From contig CANHGA010000140.1 in NCBI GenBank assembly GCA_947460085.1, positions 1 through 5,849 of the forward strand: DNA of 5,849 nt, written 5' to 3'. A program made the position numbers and the translations under genes. The DNA comes from Synechococcaceae cyanobacterium (lineage in GTDB: Bacteria; Cyanobacteriota; Cyanobacteriia; PCC-6307; Cyanobiaceae). Positions 1-5,391 of the stretch are shown here, piece by piece. The notes beneath the pieces are model-generated. The model was given only the letters and a program-made list of their open reading frames with translations. It was not told the origin of the DNA and did no database searches. Numbering within the stretch: position 1 is the first letter of the stretch; each line of letters starts with the position of its first letter.

Positions 1-22
1 GGTTGGGCTCAGAAGGCGACGT

Positions 23-68
23 GAACGACCGAAAGGTTGACGTGTGCTGCTGGCCATGGGCAGAACCC
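23..68 (+). repeat. Degenerate dispersed direct repeat, copy A
   Basis: Bases 23-60 match 2161-2198 at 32 of 38 positions without a gap; the first 27 bases match at 24 of 27, sharing GAACGAC, GAAAGGT and GTGCTG. Similarity continues with a small gap through the run ending CAGAACCC (61-68). It may extend weakly to about 97, where ACAAATAAAAAGCC resembles AACAAAAAGCTC near 2230. Both copies have the same orientation. No protein frame is kept open in both copies. The homology probably extends beyond the left edge of the window. It could be a decayed mobile-element end, the remnant of a duplicated gene tail or a non-coding repeat family, and the sequence does not decide between them. Confidence 0.6.
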
Positions 69-256
69 GTAGCCAACCCACCCGCCACAAATAAAAAGCC
101 CCGCGGAATCCGATCCCGTCCTGCGACGCTTTCGCATCAGCACATTCACACCGATACCTAATGACGCTTCAGGTTGCTCCCCACAGCCACGAAATGCGGC
201 TAAAAACTCTGATTGGTAGATCTCCGGCGGCAACCTTGAGCCATTATCAAGAGTAG

Positions 257-469
257 TTAAGAGCTGACATTAGCCAATCGGGGTGGTTCGAAATCAGCCG
301 ATTGGATTGAGCCGGGAAGGACCCGCTGCTTGATATCGATTGAATTCAGCCATCTCTTGCGTTGCGCGCTGGCAAGGGGTTCTTCGTAAATGTCATTAAT
401 CTTATTGTTGCTGACTTCCAGTGCTCCCCTGTCGACCAGGTGGGGCATTTCTCGAGCCGTCGCTTCCAT
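257..469 (-). CDS. Possible small hypothetical protein (70 aa), unrecognised
   Basis: I do not recognise this protein. It is listed because its composition is protein-like, unlike the other frames in this stretch. It is acidic and basic by turns, with E, D, N, K and I well used (for example VSNNKINDIYEEPLASAQ) and no long Arg/Pro/Ser runs. The ATG at 469 is the first Met; a TTG directly before it is another possible start. The frame stays open upstream to about 511 without an ATG. No clear Shine-Dalgarno precedes the ATG; only GATGAG lies just upstream. There is no signal peptide, membrane segment or known motif. The last 15 or so codons contain the 8-bp inverted repeat at 274-305. It may be a genuine small gene, the tail of a decayed gene, or chance. 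There is no supporting gene context. Confidence 0.3.
   Translation of the reverse strand: MEATAREMPHLVDRGALEVSNNKINDIYEEPLASAQRKRWLNSIDIKQRVLPGSIQSADFEPPRLANVSS
274..305. repeat. Perfect 8-bp inverted repeat with 16-nt spacer
   Basis: CCAATCGG at 274-281 is mirrored by CCGATTGG at 298-305. The spacer contains the palindrome TTCGAA. No T-run follows on either strand, so it does not look like an intrinsic terminator. It lies inside the 3' part of the doubtful minus-strand frame 257-469. An operator or a chance palindrome are both possible. Confidence 0.4.
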
Positions 470-472
470 CAA

Positions 473-1058
473 CTCATCATGAATTAACTCAACCGTAACG
501 GTGACAGAGAGCTATTTTGTAATGAAAAGGTTATGCCAATCGTCACCAGCGGCACTCCTTGGCTTACGCCACCTCCGCCCTAGGCCCCAGGCTGAATCGT
601 CTTTGCCATCGAACGCGTCGTCGCCGGAACCTCTTTTGGGCGTCCCCAAGCCTCTGTTTTGCCTTTGGGCGAGAAATGCTCAGCAGCTCGCTGATGTCGC
701 CAAGCCGCCACCCATGAATAAGTTCTTCCCCCCGCTGCAGCCCTTTCAGTAGTCCCGTCAAGGCTTTAGCTTGCACCTGCGAGGAAGAGCTGCTCCATGG
801 CGGCCCTAGATCGCTGGGGTCTTGATACGGTTTTGATGGGGTCTCGATACGGTCTGTAGGCGACCGTGGCTGCCAAATGGCTAGCACCCTCAGAATCCTT
901 TTGCACTTGCGAGCTCTTGACGCTCTTGCTTTCCCATGGCGGTGCCGTTTGCGTTGTGTTGAAACCCTGCGGGATGGCCACGAAGCGTAAGCTGCCATAA
1001 GGAAGTTGCTGGTCGTGGTGCCGCTCTTCTTTTGCGCTAATCCATTACGAGTCTTTCC
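473..1058. other. Gene-poor stretch, no supported gene
   Basis: Open frames on both strands here are low-complexity or Arg/Ser/Pro-rich (for example the minus-strand frame across 564-998). They lack recognisable domains and convincing ribosome binding sites, so I treat them as chance. Visible structure is limited to an 11-bp spaced palindrome (ACCGT-A-ACGGT, 492-502) and the tandem duplication at 815-855. The last 60 bases must hold the leader of the gene starting at 1059, but no clear -35/-10 pair is apparent. The stretch may be decayed coding sequence or ordinary intergenic DNA. Confidence 0.5.
815..855. repeat. Imperfect tandem duplication, 22-nt period
   Basis: The 19 bases at 815-833 (TGGGGTCTTGATACGGTTT) recur at 837-855 with 17 of 19 identical, giving a 22-nt period and about two units. 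It looks like a local slippage duplication in non-coding DNA. The period is not a multiple of three, which argues against a selected protein repeat. Confidence 0.6.
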
Positions 1059-1445
1059 ATGCCTACCACGCTCCCTAACGCGGCTGACGCTTTCTACGCA
1101 GCTGGTAACCAGATGCTGGCGGGAGATCTCTCAGGTTTCCAAGCGATCTGGTCGGAAGCCGACGACATCACCCACCTGGGACCCACTGGTGCCATCTGCA
1201 TCGGTCGGGCGGCGGTGATGGAGGAGTTTGCCAAGGAAGCCGTCATGGGATTTGAAGGCACCCTCCGGGCAGAAGATCGCCAATTTGTTGAAAGCCCTGG
1301 AATGGGTTATCTCATTTGTGTGGAACGGACGAATGGCATGACTAAGGCTGGTGAATCGATCACTGTGGACATTCGCGCCACCACGATCTTCCGAAAGGAG
1401 GCTGGCCATTGGCGCGTGGTCCATCACCACACCGATCGCTTCTAA
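1059..1445 (+). CDS. NTF2/SnoaL-like fold protein (DUF4440/SnoaL_3 type), 128 aa
   Basis: This is a single-domain cystatin-like cone fold protein of the nuclear-transport-factor-2/SnoaL superfamily, with the usual length of about 130 residues. An N-terminal helix (NAADAFYAAGNQMLAGDLSGF, residues 7-27) is followed by WSEADDITHLGPTGAICIG (residues 31-49), the family's pattern of a tryptophan, an acidic turn and a glycine-rich strand. It ends with the hallmark strand pair, ATTIFRKEAGHWRVVHHHTD (residues 107-126), in which W118 and the histidine cluster H122-H124 would line the cavity. Members range from enzymes (isomerases, cyclases, dehydratases) to calcium/calmodulin kinase II association-like oligomerisation domains, so the substrate cannot be assigned. 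The ATG at 1059 starts the conserved domain directly; only a weak GAG lies about 9 nt upstream. There is no signal peptide, so it is probably cytoplasmic. It converges with the other SnoaL-fold gene, leaving 21 nt between stops. Confidence 0.85.
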   Translation: MPTTLPNAADAFYAAGNQMLAGDLSGFQAIWSEADDITHLGPTGAICIGRAAVMEEFAKEAVMGFEGTLRAEDRQFVESPGMGYLICVERTNGMTKAGESITVDIRATTIFRKEAGHWRVVHHHTDRF

Positions 1446-1466
1446 GTAACCAAGCCAACGCCAGAT

Positions 1467-2012
1467 TCAGCCTTTTCCTGTGAAGGTAAGCAGTTGCTTT
1501 GCTGTGTGCGGGGCGATTGGCAACCCAGCAGGATCAAGCAAGCCCAATTGGGCCAGTAGACCGGCTTGATCCCAGTAAATGTGTTCGTAGACCACCTTGT
1601 CATCGCGTACACCGACGATGACCACTAAGGCCATCTCCACCCGGCGGCCCGTGGGAGCAACCCCAGGCAACAGGTGGCCGATTGGTTGGGTGTGGGTGAA
1701 GCGAATCACCAGTTCATCAACCAACCGCTCACCATTCACCGTTTGCGAAATCGGGATGAATTCCACATCGGGCGGGAAGAACTGGCCGATCAGTTGGGTT
1801 GCATAGAAGTTCCTCACTCCATCGGCGCCCTGGCCGCCAGTACCCGAGCCCAAATTAATGAGGTGCGGCTCATCCACCATCGTGGCCATGGTGGATTCGA
1901 GATCAGCGTTGATCTCTGCCTGCATGTGCCTCTCAAAAAGGGCGACTGCAGGGAAGGATTCGGCCGCCATGGGTTGAGGATCGTCTCTGTCAATCATAGG
2001 AAAAGCCGCCAT
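1467..2012 (-). CDS. SnoaL-like polyketide-cyclase-family protein, 181 aa
   Basis: This is a second NTF2-fold protein, longer than its neighbour and of a different subfamily. Residues 22-46 form the N-terminal helices (ALFERHMQAEINADLESTMA), followed by a Pro-His strand (DEPHLINLGSG, 47-57). Residues 127-146 form the core strands (ALVVIVGVRDDKVVYEHIYW). The EHIYWDQA signature (143-150), followed by LGLLDPAGLP (156-165), is typical of SnoaL-like proteins annotated as ester cyclases or found beside dienelactone-hydrolase-type genes. The histidine, aspartate and tryptophan of that signature probably face the pocket. Catalysis is inferred from the family only, and the substrate is unknown. The ATG at 2012 is taken as the start; Met6 and Met15 are alternatives because the first 15-18 residues precede the domain. 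No Shine-Dalgarno is obvious. It is monocistronic and convergent with the gene at 1059-1445. Confidence 0.85.
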   Translation of the reverse strand: MAAFPMIDRDDPQPMAAESFPAVALFERHMQAEINADLESTMATMVDEPHLINLGSGTGGQGADGVRNFYATQLIGQFFPPDVEFIPISQTVNGERLVDELVIRFTHTQPIGHLLPGVAPTGRRVEMALVVIVGVRDDKVVYEHIYWDQAGLLAQLGLLDPAGLPIAPHTAKQLLTFTGKG

Positions 2013-2041
2013 TATTTTTCGTTTCTGGTTGTTCCATTGTC

Positions 2042-2170
2042 ATGACATTTGTCTTTCAGGATGTGCTGGTTATCGCCTGCCCTGACGAAGGTGGGCGTCC
2101 TCTCATCGTGCTGGACCCAGGCTCTGTCAGGCCAAGGGTCATGGGCACCAGAGGTGGCAGGAACGACTGA
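2042..2170 (+). CDS. Doubtful 42-aa open frame, possible gene remnant
   Basis: An ATG-started frame reads through hydrophobic and then Gly/Pro/Arg-rich residues (ACPDEGGRPLIVLDPGS in the middle) and stops with TGA at 2168-2170, inside the dispersed repeat. The segment DEGGRPLIVLDPG is more protein-like than the surrounding frames, which is why it is recorded. I know of no family match, there is no Shine-Dalgarno, and the ATG lies only 29 nt from the divergent SnoaL-like start. In repeat copy A the equivalent frame has CGA instead of the stop. It could be the decayed end of a longer gene rather than a functional small protein. Confidence 0.15.
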   Translation: MTFVFQDVLVIACPDEGGRPLIVLDPGSVRPRVMGTRGGRND

Positions 2171-2207
2171 AAGGTGGACGAGTGCTGATGCCTATGGGCA
2201 ACAACCC
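2161..2207 (+). repeat. Degenerate dispersed direct repeat, copy B
   Basis: This is the partner of the copy at 23-68: 32 of 38 bases match over 2161-2198, and the match continues to CAACAACCC at 2199-2207 with one extra base. Weaker similarity may reach 2240 (AACAAAAAGCTC). The substitutions are scattered and include changes that make or remove stop codons in each frame, so conserved coding is not evident. Both copies stand in intergenic DNA, and the two SnoaL-fold genes lie between them. Confidence 0.6.
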
Positions 2208-2231
2208 TGAACCAATCAAGCTGCAGCCAAC

Positions 2232-2256
2232 AAAAAGCTCACCTAAAGGCAGAGCT
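2232..2256 (-). terminator. Candidate intrinsic terminator downstream of the cupin gene
   Basis: Read on the minus strand, AGCTC and GAGCT (2256-2252 and 2240-2236) can pair. The 11-nt interior can add a CC/GG pairing, and the hairpin runs into TTTTT at 2236-2232. It lies about 180 nt past the cupin stop at 2438, in the direction of cupin transcription. The stem is short and the distance long, so this is tentative. The T-run falls in the weakly conserved end of repeat copy B. Confidence 0.25.
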
Positions 2257-2437
2257 AGGGGTAAATCGCTTAAGGGCGTCTGTCCTCTTTTTCGACTCCT
2301 AAGAGGCGCCCCATTAACTCCTCACCAATGCATAGAAGCAGCTGCAGAGCCCCTTGCAAGACCCAGGCCGACCTCTCTGATCGCTGCCACGCTTCCACGG
2401 TGACCTTGTGCTGTTTGATCGCTCCAGGCTGCCCAGC

Positions 2438-2875
2438 TCATGCTTCGGGGCGGGCCGCCTGGCCGTGGCGGATAGCCACGGCCGGATAGTCCGATTTGGG
2501 GGCAGCGTTAGACAACCCTGCCAGCTCCTGATACATCGCTGCCGCCGCCTTGCCGGATGTGAGCGAGAGGAACTCACCCTCCTGATCTGCGAAGCGATAC
2601 CAATGCCGCTCGCCGCCTGGCACATGTAACAACGTGCCAGCTTCGATCAGATGCTCCTGATCTTCGATACCGAAAAATACCGGCCCCTTGAGCACATAGA
2701 AGGTTTCATCCCAGGGATGGGAATGGGCCGCCGGCCCAGTGCCATCCTTGCCGGTGGTGACAAATACCTCAAAAGCCTGGGCCTCGTCTCCCGAAATCAG
2801 GGCCTGGATGTCAAACCCGGCAACCCGCATCGGTACCGGCCGGTCGGAGGACTGAATGATGCGGGCAGATGCCAT
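2438..2875 (-). CDS. Small single-domain cupin (cupin_2 type), 145 aa
   Basis: This is a one-domain beta-barrel cupin. Cupin motif 1 is complete in HSHPWDETFYVLKG (residues 51-64), giving H51, H53 and E57 as metal ligands. Motif 2 is GTLLHVPGGERH (80-91), giving H91 as the fourth ligand, so a mononuclear metal site (Fe, Mn, Zn or Ni) is expected. Single-domain cupins include dioxygenases, isomerases and sugar- or small-molecule-binding proteins, so the reaction cannot be named. The frame is open upstream to a GTG at 2971, but the ATG at 2875 fits the normal cupin length and excludes an atypical Ser/Arg-rich extension. No Shine-Dalgarno precedes either start. There is no signal peptide. The C-terminal 35 residues beyond the barrel are Ala-rich. 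It is divergent from the methyltransferase gene across a 247-bp spacer, and a functional link between them is only a guess. Confidence 0.85.
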   Translation of the reverse strand: MASARIIQSSDRPVPMRVAGFDIQALISGDEAQAFEVFVTTGKDGTGPAAHSHPWDETFYVLKGPVFFGIEDQEHLIEAGTLLHVPGGERHWYRFADQEGEFLSLTSGKAAAAMYQELAGLSNAAPKSDYPAVAIRHGQAARPEA

Positions 2876-3122
2876 GACGTTTGAATCAAGGAGAAAGGAG
2901 GAGAACGGCGACGTTTGCCGCGAAGGGGGCGAACACCCTGCCAAAACCTTACGGGCGGTAATTTCGGCCACCGATGCATGCGGCCAGCTCGCCCAGCGGC
3001 GGCGTCACCCGGTGCCTTTTCCGGGGGGCCTTTTTGATCCGGAAGGTGCTGCTGCCCTAGCTCTAATAACGACTAGACCAGCAACGCCCAGTGCTGCTTT
3101 GAACTCCATCGCATCCCAAGGC
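2876..3122. other. Divergent intergenic region between cupin and methyltransferase
   Basis: This 247-bp spacer should hold both promoters. A purine-rich tract at about 2888-2905 (AAGGAGAAAGGAGGAGAA) reads like a strong plus-strand Shine-Dalgarno, but no ATG or GTG follows at a usable distance. TTCCGG and CCGGAA flank a T-rich segment near 3019-3050, without a convincing terminator. I cannot identify a -35/-10 pair with confidence. Frames continuing the methyltransferase upstream to 2856 would overlap the cupin gene and look non-coding. Confidence 0.4.
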
Positions 3123-3914
3123 ATGACCAGTGAACCGATCCGCTTCACCGATGGGACCGGTTACGACCGCTTCATGGGGGTCTGGAGCCGCCTCGCCGGC
3201 CAACGATTTCTCGACTGGCTCGCCCCAAACCCCGGCCAGCGCTGGTTGGATGTGGGTTGTGGCAATGGTGCCTTCACCCAATTGATTGCTGAGCAATGCG
3301 CTCCCGCCTCGCTCGTTGGCATCGACCCCTCAGAAGCCCAGCTCGACTTCGCCCGGAAACATCCGCTCCTTGAGAGCGTCTCGTTTGTGAACGCCGACGC
3401 CATGGCCCTGCCATTCCCGGACAACGCCTTTGATGTGGCGGTCATGCCGCTGGTGATTTTCTTCGTGCCAGAACCAGCAAAGGGGGTGGCAGAAATGGCG
3501 CGGGTCGTCGCCCCAGGGGGAGCAGTGGCCGCCTATGCCTGGGACATGGAGGGTGGGGGATTCCCCTATCAGAAGGTGAACGAAACCCTTGCTGCCGTAG
3601 GCCGGCCCACACCCAGGCCCTCCAGCCCCGAGGCGTCCCGCCTTGCGGTGCTTAGTGACCTCTGGGCCACGGCCGCATTAAGCGACATTCACACCAGAGC
3701 GATCGAGGTGGAACGTACCTTTGCCGACGTGGACGATCTTTGGACCACCCTCCTCGGCGGTCCGAGCGCTGGTCAGGCCATCGCGGCGATGGACGAGCCG
3801 GAACGCTCGAGCTTCCGCGCGTTGCTGGCAACCCGCCTGCAACCAGATGGCAGTGGCCCGATCACGCTGAAAGGCAGGGCCCATGCCATCCGCGGCACAG
3901 TCCCCGTGACTTGA
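3123..3914 (+). CDS. Class I SAM-dependent methyltransferase, 263 aa
   Basis: This Rossmann-fold methyltransferase (Methyltransf_11/25 type) would transfer a methyl group from S-adenosylmethionine to a small molecule. SAM-binding motif I is LDVGCGNGAF (residues 42-51). The acidic post-I residue is D68 in VGIDPS, and NADAMALPFPDNAFDVAV (90-107) holds the adenine-contacting D92 and motif II. EMARVVAPGGAVAAYAW (124-140) is the conserved helix and strand after it. The C-terminal half (about 145-263) forms the substrate cap and ends ITLKGRAHAIRGTVPVT, as in full-length relatives, so the gene looks intact. The ATG at 3123 is chosen because MTSEPIRFTDGTGYDRFMGV is the usual family N-terminus; AAGG lies just upstream. 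The frame is open for 89 more codons upstream, but that part is atypical and overlaps the cupin. The substrate is unknown. It converges with the sulfur operon, leaving 23 nt between stops. Confidence 0.9.
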   Translation: MTSEPIRFTDGTGYDRFMGVWSRLAGQRFLDWLAPNPGQRWLDVGCGNGAFTQLIAEQCAPASLVGIDPSEAQLDFARKHPLLESVSFVNADAMALPFPDNAFDVAVMPLVIFFVPEPAKGVAEMARVVAPGGAVAAYAWDMEGGGFPYQKVNETLAAVGRPTPRPSSPEASRLAVLSDLWATAALSDIHTRAIEVERTFADVDDLWTTLLGGPSAGQAIAAMDEPERSSFRALLATRLQPDGSGPITLKGRAHAIRGTVPVT

Positions 3915-3937
3915 TTCCCAGCGGGTTGCCGTGAGCA

Positions 3938-4783
3938 TCAGCGTCTAGTGGGCTGGGCGAAGGAGGTAGGGGTTTTGACCGTTGGTGAAACGATGGCCGC
4001 AGGTGGTTCTTGGTGGCGGTGCCAGGGCTCAAGGCCGGTGAGCAGCGCTGAACCAATGAGTAGGGCTGAGAAGCCTCGACGCAAGAGCCGCTCGGGGACA
4101 TGGGGAGCCAACCACTGGCCGGCAATAGCTCCAAGCAGGCCCCCGGCCAACAGGGGCAGCATCAGGGGCAACTCTGCGGCGGGCCAATGGCCCAGGGCGG
4201 CTAGGGCCACCATGGAGTTGGTGGCGATCAAGAGCAGACTGGTGCCGGTGGCCAGGGGCATGGGCAACCCAGCCAGGAGCACCAGGGCGGGAACAATCGC
4301 AAAGCCGCCTCCCACACCGGCGATACCGGTGAGCAGTCCCACAAGCACTCCCTGACCAGCTAGGTAGAGAGGCGGGGCCGTACGGCTGCGGGCTGTGGCT
4401 GCTTGTTGCAGGGCATCGCGTCGGTTGAGCAGCCAGCACGCCACCAGGGCCGCCACCGCGAAGACGGCCAATTGCATGGCCTCTGGGATCAGCCCGGCCT
4501 TGATGAGTGATCCGCCGATCCAGCTGCCGCCAAGGGCCGGTAGTCCCAGGACCAGGGCTGGTGTGATGGCAATTTGGCGGCGGTGGATGTAGGGCCCCAC
4601 GTTGGCGAGGGCCAGCACGGTGACCACCAGGAGGGAGAGGGGCACCGCGGCCTTGGTGGGCAGTCCGGCCCCACTGATCAACAGGGGCAGTAGCAGGATC
4701 GATCCACCCGCCCCGAGCAGGGCGAGCAGAAAGCCGATTACGGCGCCTCCCCCCAAGAGCAACGCCAGGGTTGCTGGGATCAC
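3938..4783 (-). CDS. TauE/SafE family sulfite/thiosulfate-type anion exporter, 281 aa
   Basis: This is a polytopic inner-membrane transporter of the TauE/SafE (DUF81) family, which moves sulfur-containing anions such as sulfite, thiosulfate or sulfoacetate. The two-fold repeat typical of the family is visible: LLGAGGSILLLPLL (residues 22-35) and IAGVGGGFAIVPALVLLAG (154-172). Each opens a half of several hydrophobic helices, about eight in all, with the charged loop NRRDALQQAATARSRT (120-135) between the halves. Length is normal apart from a hydrophilic Pro/His-rich C-terminal tail from about residue 252. The start is GTG at 4783. It overlaps the TGA of the upstream rhodanese gene as GTGA, a 4-nt overlap that predicts translational coupling. 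As the last gene of a persulfide-oxidation operon, its likely role is removing the sulfite or thiosulfate made by the upstream enzymes. The exact anion is inferred from context. Confidence 0.9.
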   Translation of the reverse strand: MIPATLALLLGGGAVIGFLLALLGAGGSILLLPLLISGAGLPTKAAVPLSLLVVTVLALANVGPYIHRRQIAITPALVLGLPALGGSWIGGSLIKAGLIPEAMQLAVFAVAALVACWLLNRRDALQQAATARSRTAPPLYLAGQGVLVGLLTGIAGVGGGFAIVPALVLLAGLPMPLATGTSLLLIATNSMVALAALGHWPAAELPLMLPLLAGGLLGAIAGQWLAPHVPERLLRRGFSALLIGSALLTGLEPWHRHQEPPAAIVSPTVKTPTSFAQPTRR

Positions 4784-5391
4784 GATTCCAGGGATTCCAA
4801 CGTCACCTTGTTCCAGGGCATGGCGGCAAGGAGCCGGGCCATCCCGCAGAAGCCGCTGATGCCGGCAAAGGTGAGGCCTGCGCCCACAAAACCACTAAGC
4901 CAAATCCAGCCTGGAGCCATGGTTTGACTGAGGATCACCCCGATCAGCACCAGGCTCCCGGCCACGATCTGCACCTGGCGCATGAGGGGCAGCGGTGCAT
5001 TCTTGAGCTTGCGGATGGGGAAGCCCGCCTGCTGCCAGGCAGGGAGGCCGCCCTCGAGGTCGGCTATCGGGTGGGGATGGCCGTGCTGCAGGAGCTGGGC
5101 CAAACCCTTTGCGCTGCGGTTGCCGCTTTGACAAACGAGCACCAGGGGCCCCCGTGGGAGTTCAGATTTGGTGATGCGCGAGAGGGGCACGTTGAGGCTG
5201 CCGGCGATATGGCCGGAGGCGAATTCCATCGGTTCGCGCACATCGATCACGCTGACGTCGCGCTTGCCGATTTGGCTGGCCAAAGCGTGGGAGCTAACCC
5301 GGCGGGGTCTGTCCATGGGAAAAGTTGTGGCCATGGTTTGAGAAAAGGATGGAGGGGGCGCGTTGGTTTGAGGCTTAAACGTCGATGCCAT
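4780..5391 (-). CDS. Membrane-anchored rhodanese with DUF2892 tail (YgaP-like), 203 aa
   Basis: This sulfurtransferase carries a rhodanese domain (about residues 30-127): VIDVREPMEFASGHIAG (48-64), active-site loop CQSGNRS with persulfide-forming C87, and DLEGGLPAWQQAGFP (111-125). A DUF2892 module follows (about 135-196), with two membrane helices (VQIVAGSLVLIGVIL and WLSGFVGAGLTFAGISGFC) and the family ending CGMARLLAAMPWNK. This is the domain order of Escherichia coli YgaP, an inner-membrane rhodanese. It should pass sulfane sulfur at the cytoplasmic membrane face, beside the exporter encoded downstream. The start is uncertain: ATG 5391 has GGAGGG 11 nt upstream and overlaps the preceding gene by 17 nt. 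ATG 5334 (19 codons later) and ATG 5316 lie nearer the domain but lack a ribosome site. The first 25 residues are Pro/Ser/Thr-rich and unlike the domain. The stop overlaps the next start in GTGA. Confidence 0.88.
   Translation of the reverse strand: MASTFKPQTNAPPPSFSQTMATTFPMDRPRRVSSHALASQIGKRDVSVIDVREPMEFASGHIAGSLNVPLSRITKSELPRGPLVLVCQSGNRSAKGLAQLLQHGHPHPIADLEGGLPAWQQAGFPIRKLKNAPLPLMRQVQIVAGSLVLIGVILSQTMAPGWIWLSGFVGAGLTFAGISGFCGMARLLAAMPWNKVTLESLES

Larger units (their letters stand above)
2013..2437. other. Intergenic stretch with repeat copy B, no confident gene
   Basis: No recognised protein lies between the SnoaL-like gene (start at 2012) and the cupin stop at 2438. The stretch contains a doubtful 42-codon frame, the second copy of the dispersed repeat, a candidate terminator hairpin, and a 6-bp inverted repeat CCTCTT/AAGAGG (2284-2289 with 2301-2306). 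Frames on both strands at 2182-2403 are low-complexity and look like chance. Confidence 0.5.

Noticed and set aside
89..117. Minus-strand GGGGC followed by TTTTT as a terminator
   Set aside because: No stable stem runs directly into the T-run; the nearest pairing (CGGGAT with ATTCCG) is weak and separated from it.
161..256. Short plus-strand frame whose end (LIGRSPAATLSHYQE) vaguely recalls a tyrosine recombinase tail
   Set aside because: No Arg-His-Arg-Tyr catalytic pattern can be placed and the frame is closed a short way upstream, so the resemblance is too weak.
282..300. T-loop-like GGTTCGAAATC as a tRNA gene or attachment site
   Set aside because: The flanking bases do not form a T stem, and no acceptor, D or anticodon arms can be folded around it.
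564..998. Minus-strand frame of 144 codons in the gene-poor region
   Set aside because: It is Arg/Ser/Pro-rich, has no motif and spans the tandem duplication. I could not see any family feature.
2876..2971. Longer cupin start at GTG 2971
   Set aside because: It adds a Ser/Arg-rich stretch unlike cupins; the ATG at 2875 gives the normal length.
3005..3040. CCCGG/CCGGG hairpin followed by TTTTT as a plus-strand terminator
   Set aside because: The stem is only five pairs, five bases separate it from the T-run, and no plus-strand gene lies upstream to be terminated.
2856..3122. 89-codon N-terminal extension of the methyltransferase
   Set aside because: It overlaps the cupin start region, has atypical composition, and the family's usual N-terminus begins at the ATG at 3123.
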